Source: G963556115 sp963677015
Lineage (GTDB): Bacteria > Planctomycetota > SZUA-567
DNA: 64,000 bases
Direction: 5' to 3'
Assembly: GCA_963677015.1 (NCBI GenBank)
Contig: OY781533.1
Location: forward strand, 1,178,001-1,242,000
Part shown: in pieces, positions 60,518 through 64,000 of the stretch
Position numbering within the stretch: the stretch's first letter is position 1
How the letters are laid out: every line of letters starts with the position of its first letter
Translations under genes and position numbers: made by a program
The notes under the pieces: generated by a model
Told to the model about the DNA's origin: nothing
Database searches by the model: none
What the model saw: only the letters and a program-made list of their open reading frames with translations

Positions 60518-60608
60518 GGCTAAACTCCTGTATTTTTGTCTATATCCACGCGAATAATAGTAATTTTTCGATAATACATCATTGATGTTATCGACAGGAG
60601 TTTAGCCT
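60517..60608 (-). promoter_or_regulatory. Leader hairpin that would sequester the SD of the TPR gene
   Basis: A perfect 15-bp inverted repeat: AGGCTAAACTCCTGT (60517-60531) and ACAGGAGTTTAGCCT (60594-60608). In the minus-strand mRNA the 3' arm contains the AGGAG ribosome-binding site and ends on the first base of the TTG start. The 62-base loop contains a second hairpin (CGATAA 60569-60574 with TTATCG 60588-60593, and CATCA/TGATG inside) directly against the main stem. Confidence 0.75.
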
Positions 60609-60666
60609 CGAATACAGAGGAAATATTTGTTTTTTAAGGGTTTACAACAGAAGTTGAGATAGTTTC

Positions 60667-61701
60667 TCAGTATTCAACTGCCAGCATTATGCTGGATAGT
60701 CCGGAACCGATGCCCAGAAGAGCTATTTTATCACCAGGTTTAATGTCTTTTTCCAGCAGACCGCAGGCAAGGGCGGTAGGCAGTGCCGCTGATCCGGTAT
60801 TACCGAAACGTTGTACTGTTGGAAAATCCCGGCTGATATCCAGTCCGGTTACTTCAAAGAGCAGGCGCTGATGTGCTATACCGACCTGATGGGTGAAGAT
60901 ATGATCCGGGGTTGAGTTGTTCCAGTCGAGTTCTTCTTTGAGATTCTCCCAAGTCTTACGGGCGAGCTCACAGCCGGCGTGGAGCAGGGCTTCGCTGTCA
61001 GTTACCATTGTTGGATCTGTGGTTCCTTTAAGACGTGGACCTTCGTAGCAGAGTTTATTGGCTTCCGAGTCGGTGGCGTGAGCTCCGCCGATAAGCCGGT
61101 GGGTCTGACTGTCATGGCGGGTCATGACAATACCGCAGGATCCGGAACCGATAGTAAGGCTGGCAAAGTGAGCTTTAAAACTCTTGCGGGTCAGTGATTT
61201 ATCGCTGAGGATAGATTTTATGGTAGCATTATAAAGCGGTTCTGCGACCTCACCGGAGACGATAAGTCCGCATTCAATAACTCCGGCTTCCAGCATTGAT
61301 GCCAGCTGAATCATGCCGCTGAGTACTCCGAGGCAGGCATTTGAGAGATCAAAGATCATACACTTGGGGCTGAGTCCGAGTTTCTGGTGAATGATAGCCG
61401 CAGTCGCCGGCTCGAGAAAATCTCTGCTTACCGATGCATGAATAAGGCAATCCACAGAATCAGGCTCAATCCCAGCGACATTGAGAGCGCGTCTGCCGGC
61501 CATTGCCGAGGCATCTGATGGGCGGGTGCCCTTGTTCCAGAAGCGTCGTTCATGGATACCGCTCATCATCTCCAGACGCCCCTCAGGAAGCTTGAGCCTT
61601 TTATATACCGGAGCCAATTGCATTTCAACTTCATCTGAAGTAAGAGTGTTTGGTGGAATTTCTGTACATACAGAGCGGATGCCGACATTCTGGAATAACA
61701 T
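60667..61701 (-). CDS. KAS III / OleA-like condensing enzyme
   Basis: 344 residues of the thiolase superfamily. The triad is visible: Cys123 in DLSNACLGVLSGM, His near 269 in IFTHQVG, and Asn near 300 in RFGNTGSAA. HASVSRDFLEPATAAIIHQKLGL and GIHERRF are shared by FabH and OleA-type proteins. SVSRDFLEPATA is closest to the OleA-like group I know from long-chain olefin synthesis. FabH would start fatty acids from acetyl-CoA. No oleBCD or fab genes flank it, so the role is open. It is transcribed toward the TPR gene, 58 bases before the leader hairpin. Confidence 0.85.
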   Translation of the reverse strand: MLFQNVGIRSVCTEIPPNTLTSDEVEMQLAPVYKRLKLPEGRLEMMSGIHERRFWNKGTRPSDASAMAGRRALNVAGIEPDSVDCLIHASVSRDFLEPATAAIIHQKLGLSPKCMIFDLSNACLGVLSGMIQLASMLEAGVIECGLIVSGEVAEPLYNATIKSILSDKSLTRKSFKAHFASLTIGSGSCGIVMTRHDSQTHRLIGGAHATDSEANKLCYEGPRLKGTTDPTMVTDSEALLHAGCELARKTWENLKEELDWNNSTPDHIFTHQVGIAHQRLLFEVTGLDISRDFPTVQRFGNTGSAALPTALACGLLEKDIKPGDKIALLGIGSGLSSIMLAVEY

Positions 61702-61870
61702 TTAGCTGTTTGTTTCCTCTTAAAAATTTTTTTAATAATCTAAACCTTTATGAAATATAGCATAATATCAGATATTTGCAACAGTTCCGCGTTTATTTTG
61801 AAGAAAAATCTGAAATTTATTCAAGTAGATTTCAAAATACGGACGATAGAGTAGTACAAAAACAATAAGA

Positions 61871-62056
61871 CTTTACTGCTGGTCAGGAACATTTCAAGTT
61901 ACTTTCAGTAAAGCAAAATATAATAAGCTACCTCCTTTTCTCCAAACAGGCTTATTATATTAACCTTAAGCGGATTTTGAACTAATCCCCCTATACTGAG
62001 TTCAATTTTCGCACTTCCCCTTAAAGCTCTGCAGTTTACTGTGGAGCTTTTTTTTT
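61871..62056 (+). ncRNA. Candidate small RNA with anti-Shine-Dalgarno loop
   Basis: Three stem-loops in a row. (1) CTTTACTG 61871-61878 with CAGTAAAG 61906-61913. (2) ATATAATAAGC 61918-61928 with GCTTATTATAT 61950-61960, a perfect 11-bp stem whose 21-base loop contains ACCTCCTTTTCTCC. (3) The terminator at 62023-62056. Between 2 and 3 are two more C-rich single-stranded patches (AATCCCCC near 61984-61991, CTTCCCCTT near 62014-62022). No ORF explains it. Loop 2 resembles the 16S rRNA 3' tail. The 5' end is uncertain, with a weak TTCAAA-N18-TACAAA (61831-61860) as a possible promoter. No known RNA family was recognised. Confidence 0.45.
62023..62056 (+). terminator. Rho-independent terminator without an upstream plus-strand gene
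   Basis: AAAGCTC (62023-62029) with GAGCTTT (62044-62050), inner CAGT/ACTG pairs, then a run of nine T (62048-62056). The nearest plus-strand gene upstream ends at 57156, so it must end an unannotated RNA or act in an aspS leader. Confidence 0.75.
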
Positions 62057-62213
62057 ATGTAATATATTATTATAATCCAAGATATTTTTGTCATGTAGAA
62101 AGTTTTGACAAGACGGTTATAACTTTTATTCCTGATGCCTGGCGGTAGCAGTGTAATAATTGTGTCACGTGGCTGATTCGGGGTGAGATTGTTGGAAAAA
62201 TAAGTATAAAACC

Positions 62214-62241
62214 TTTTTGAAATCACGACTCTATCGCTATA
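62214..62241 (+). promoter_or_regulatory. Candidate promoter of aspS
   Basis: TTTGAA (62214-62219), 16 bases, TATAAT (62236-62241), giving a leader of about 70 bases. The stretch 62057-62213 shows no T-box signature. Confidence 0.45.
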
Positions 62242-62319
62242 ATCTGATAGTAATTGTGTAATCGCAAGAATTTATATATTATTAGGTGATAATATTTAAA
62301 ATATAAGGAAAGTGTAAAG

Positions 62320-64000
62320 ATGATTAGAACAAAGACGTGTGGCGAACTGCGTAAGAGTGACGCCGGAAGTGAAGTCGTGCTTGCAGGCTGGGTACAGAAC
62401 CGTCGTGATCATGGCGGGGTTATGTTTATTGATTTACGTGACCGTTACGGCCTTACTCAGATCAAGTTTGACCTTGATAAGCCTGAGGTGCTGGAGCTCG
62501 GACAGCATGTACGTAATGAATGGGTACTCAAAGTTTCCGGTAAGGTTCTCGCCAGACCGGATGATATGGTGAATCCAAAGATGCTTACCGGTGATGTAGA
62601 GGTTGACGTTGTCAGTTTTGAAGTGCTCAGTCAGTCAGAGGTTATTCCTTTTGAAACCGATGAGTATTCAAATGCCGGTGAAGAGGTACGTATGCGCTAT
62701 CGTTATATTGACCTGCGCCGTCCGCAGATGCAGACTAATCTTCAGGTGCGCCATAAGGCTATCAATGCAATCCGTCAGGTTATGGATAAACAGGGCTTTT
62801 TGGAGATCGAAACTCCGATTCTCGGAAAATCAACACCGGAAGGAGCTCGAGATTATCTGGTACCTAGCCGGGTTCATCATGGTATGTACTATGCTTTGCC
62901 GCAGAGTCCCCAGATCTTCAAGCAGATTCTGATGGTGGGTGGCTGTGACCGTTATTATCAGATTGCCCGTTGTTTCCGCGATGAGGATTTGCGTGCTGAC
63001 CGTCAGCCGGAATTCACTCAGTTTGACATGGAGATGAGTTTTGCCAGCCCTGATGATATCTTTGAGATAATTGAAGATTGTATGGGAGCTGCTTTTAAAG
63101 CCGGAATAGGGGCTGAGGTTGAGTCGAAGTTCGAACGCATGCCATATTGTGACGCTATTCGTGACTATGGCTGTGACAAGCCTGATCTGCGCTTTGAGAT
63201 GAAGCTTTCAGAGATCACCGATCTGGTTAAAGAATGCGGTTTCGGGGTATTTGCCAATGTTGCCAAGAGTGGCGGTATTATCAAGGGTCTGGTTGCCAAG
63301 GGTTGTCAGGATAAGTATTCACGTAAAGATCTTGACGGGCTGCATGAGCATATCAAGGCTTATGGCGCCAAGGGGCTTGCCTGGATAAAGATTCTGGACG
63401 ACGGTGCCTATAATGGCGCTCCCGTAAAATTCTTTGAAACAGCTGAACTGGATGCGGTCGCGGAACGTATGGGCGCAGAGAAGGGTGATATCATGATGTT
63501 CATGGCTGATAAGCCAAGTGTGGTAAATAATTCTCTGGCGGCGCTGCGTAACAAGTGGGGTGAACTTGAAAACCTTACCGATAAGAGTGTGTTCAAGTTT
63601 GTCTGGATCACTGAATTCCCACTCTTTGAATGGTCTGAGGATAATAACCGTTTTGAAAGTTCACACCATCCATTCACTATGATTCACCCGGATGATGAAG
63701 ACAAACTTTATGATGATTTCTCAAGCCGTGACAGTGCGCTGGGTAATATCCGTTCTACATCCTATGATCTGGTTCTTAATGGGGTTGAGCTTGCTTCCGG
63801 TTCGGTCAGAATTCATGACTCGAAGATTCAGAACCGCATTTTTGAGATACTTGGTATCTCTAATGAGGAAGCGGAAGAGAGATTCGGCTTCTTTATCGAA
63901 GCGCTCAAGTATGGTACACCACCTCATGCCGGTATCGCCCCAGGTGTAGACCGTATGGTGGCAATGATGCTCGGTTATGATAATATTCGTGAGGTTATAG
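62320..64000 (+). CDS. aspS: Aspartyl-tRNA synthetase, 3' end beyond the window
   Basis: Open from ATG 62320 (AAGGAA upstream) to the window end, 560 codons without a stop. The family is usually about 590-600 residues, so only the last few tens are missing. N-terminal OB anticodon-binding domain: GWVQNRRDHGGVMFIDLRDRYG. Class II motifs: FLEIETPILGKSTPEGARDYLVPSR, FRDEDLRADRQPEFTQFDMEMSF (motif 2) and GIAPGVDRMVAMML (motif 3). The bacterial GAD insertion lies between about 300 and 410. Non-discriminating (Asp/Asn) activity cannot be excluded. Confidence 0.97.
   Translation, partial: MIRTKTCGELRKSDAGSEVVLAGWVQNRRDHGGVMFIDLRDRYGLTQIKFDLDKPEVLELGQHVRNEWVLKVSGKVLARPDDMVNPKMLTGDVEVDVVSFEVLSQSEVIPFETDEYSNAGEEVRMRYRYIDLRRPQMQTNLQVRHKAINAIRQVMDKQGFLEIETPILGKSTPEGARDYLVPSRVHHGMYYALPQSPQIFKQILMVGGCDRYYQIARCFRDEDLRADRQPEFTQFDMEMSFASPDDIFEIIEDCMGAAFKAGIGAEVESKFERMPYCDAIRDYGCDKPDLRFEMKLSEITDLVKECGFGVFANVAKSGGIIKGLVAKGCQDKYSRKDLDGLHEHIKAYGAKGLAWIKILDDGAYNGAPVKFFETAELDAVAERMGAEKGDIMMFMADKPSVVNNSLAALRNKWGELENLTDKSVFKFVWITEFPLFEWSEDNNRFESSHHPFTMIHPDDEDKLYDDFSSRDSALGNIRSTSYDLVLNGVELASGSVRIHDSKIQNRIFEILGISNEEAEERFGFFIEALKYGTPPHAGIAPGVDRMVAMMLGYDNIREVI

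Noticed and set aside
61872..61890. Match to the SRP (4.5S) RNA core around CTGGTCAGGAAC
   Set aside because: The conserved GGAAGGAAGCAGC side of the SRP loop is missing, so the resemblance is limited to a few bases.
62129..62150. Fragment resembling the start of 5S rRNA (GATGCCTGGCGGTAGCAG)
   Set aside because: Similarity stops after about 15 bases. The expected remainder of 5S and flanking rRNA genes are absent.
62057..62319. T-box leader for aspS
   Set aside because: No GGGTGGNACCGCG T-box sequence or specifier-loop architecture is present, although a terminator lies upstream.
1..64000. Mobile elements, CRISPR arrays, tRNA and rRNA genes
   Set aside because: Both strands were scanned for terminal repeats with transposase-like ORFs, regularly spaced direct repeats and tRNA T-arm sequences. 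None was convincing.

Overview
The window looks like a contiguous piece of a bacterial chromosome of moderate GC content. It is gene-dense and made mostly of core metabolism, with no phage, insertion sequence, CRISPR array, rRNA or tRNA that I could recognise. Several traits point to the PVC superphylum, most plausibly Lentisphaerota or a relative. These are a TPR protein carrying two RNA polymerase alpha-CTD-like domains, many large TPR, HEAT and zinc-ribbon envelope proteins of no standard family, a type III glutamine synthetase, indolepyruvate:ferredoxin oxidoreductase, and frequent GTG and TTG starts. This taxonomic call is an inference from protein style, not from a marker gene.

Layout. 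1-8016 (+): the end of a methyltransferase, the TPR/alpha-CTD protein, a large membrane TPR/propeller protein, then xseA-xseB-ispA and an unknown gene. 8327-11391 (+): an orphan ilvN, an HtrA-like protease and a HEAT-repeat protein. 11423-16965 (-): a C26 amidotransferase, then a tightly overlapping four-gene envelope operon (NTF2-like protein, zinc-ribbon parvulin, lipoprotein with DnaJ-type zinc motifs, membrane-tethered OpuAC-like binding domain). Divergent from it is another zinc-ribbon membrane protein (17244), followed by lipB and an HldE-type nucleotidyltransferase fused to Nudix. 20256-29579: an MFS exporter, an orphan ATPase-domain kinase, pyrC, hisH-hisF, a secreted Ntn hydrolase and iorA-iorB. 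30188-35562 (+): the nitrogen block amtB, PII, glnN, then a voltage-gated-type ion channel.

35744-45365 (-) is the most striking region. It is one aromatic amino-acid supraoperon in the order trpE-G-D-C-F-B-A, DAHP synthase, pheA, tyrA. In front of trpE lie a consensus-like promoter, a 30-codon leader ORF packed with Phe, Tyr and Trp codons (10 aromatic residues among residues 9-22), mutually exclusive RNA pairings and an intrinsic terminator. This reads as a ribosome-mediated attenuator that senses all three aromatic amino acids and controls the common first step plus all three branches together.

45386-64000: a LacI-type sensor domain without an HTH, a CheD homologue whose catalytic Cys is Ser, rnhA, radA, dinB, ruvX, a 3D-domain protein, a glycosyltransferase-methyltransferase fusion, a chemoreceptor, a MerR-type operon with a textbook 19-bp-spacer operator, an EamA transporter, a secreted TPR protein whose ribosome-binding site lies in a perfect 15-bp hairpin, and a KAS III/OleA-like enzyme. 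Next comes a possible small RNA that displays an anti-Shine-Dalgarno loop, and then aspS, which runs off the end of the window.

All motif and structure calls were made by eye. Starts were moved downstream from the longest ORF where a Shine-Dalgarno (SD) sequence or signal peptide supports it.
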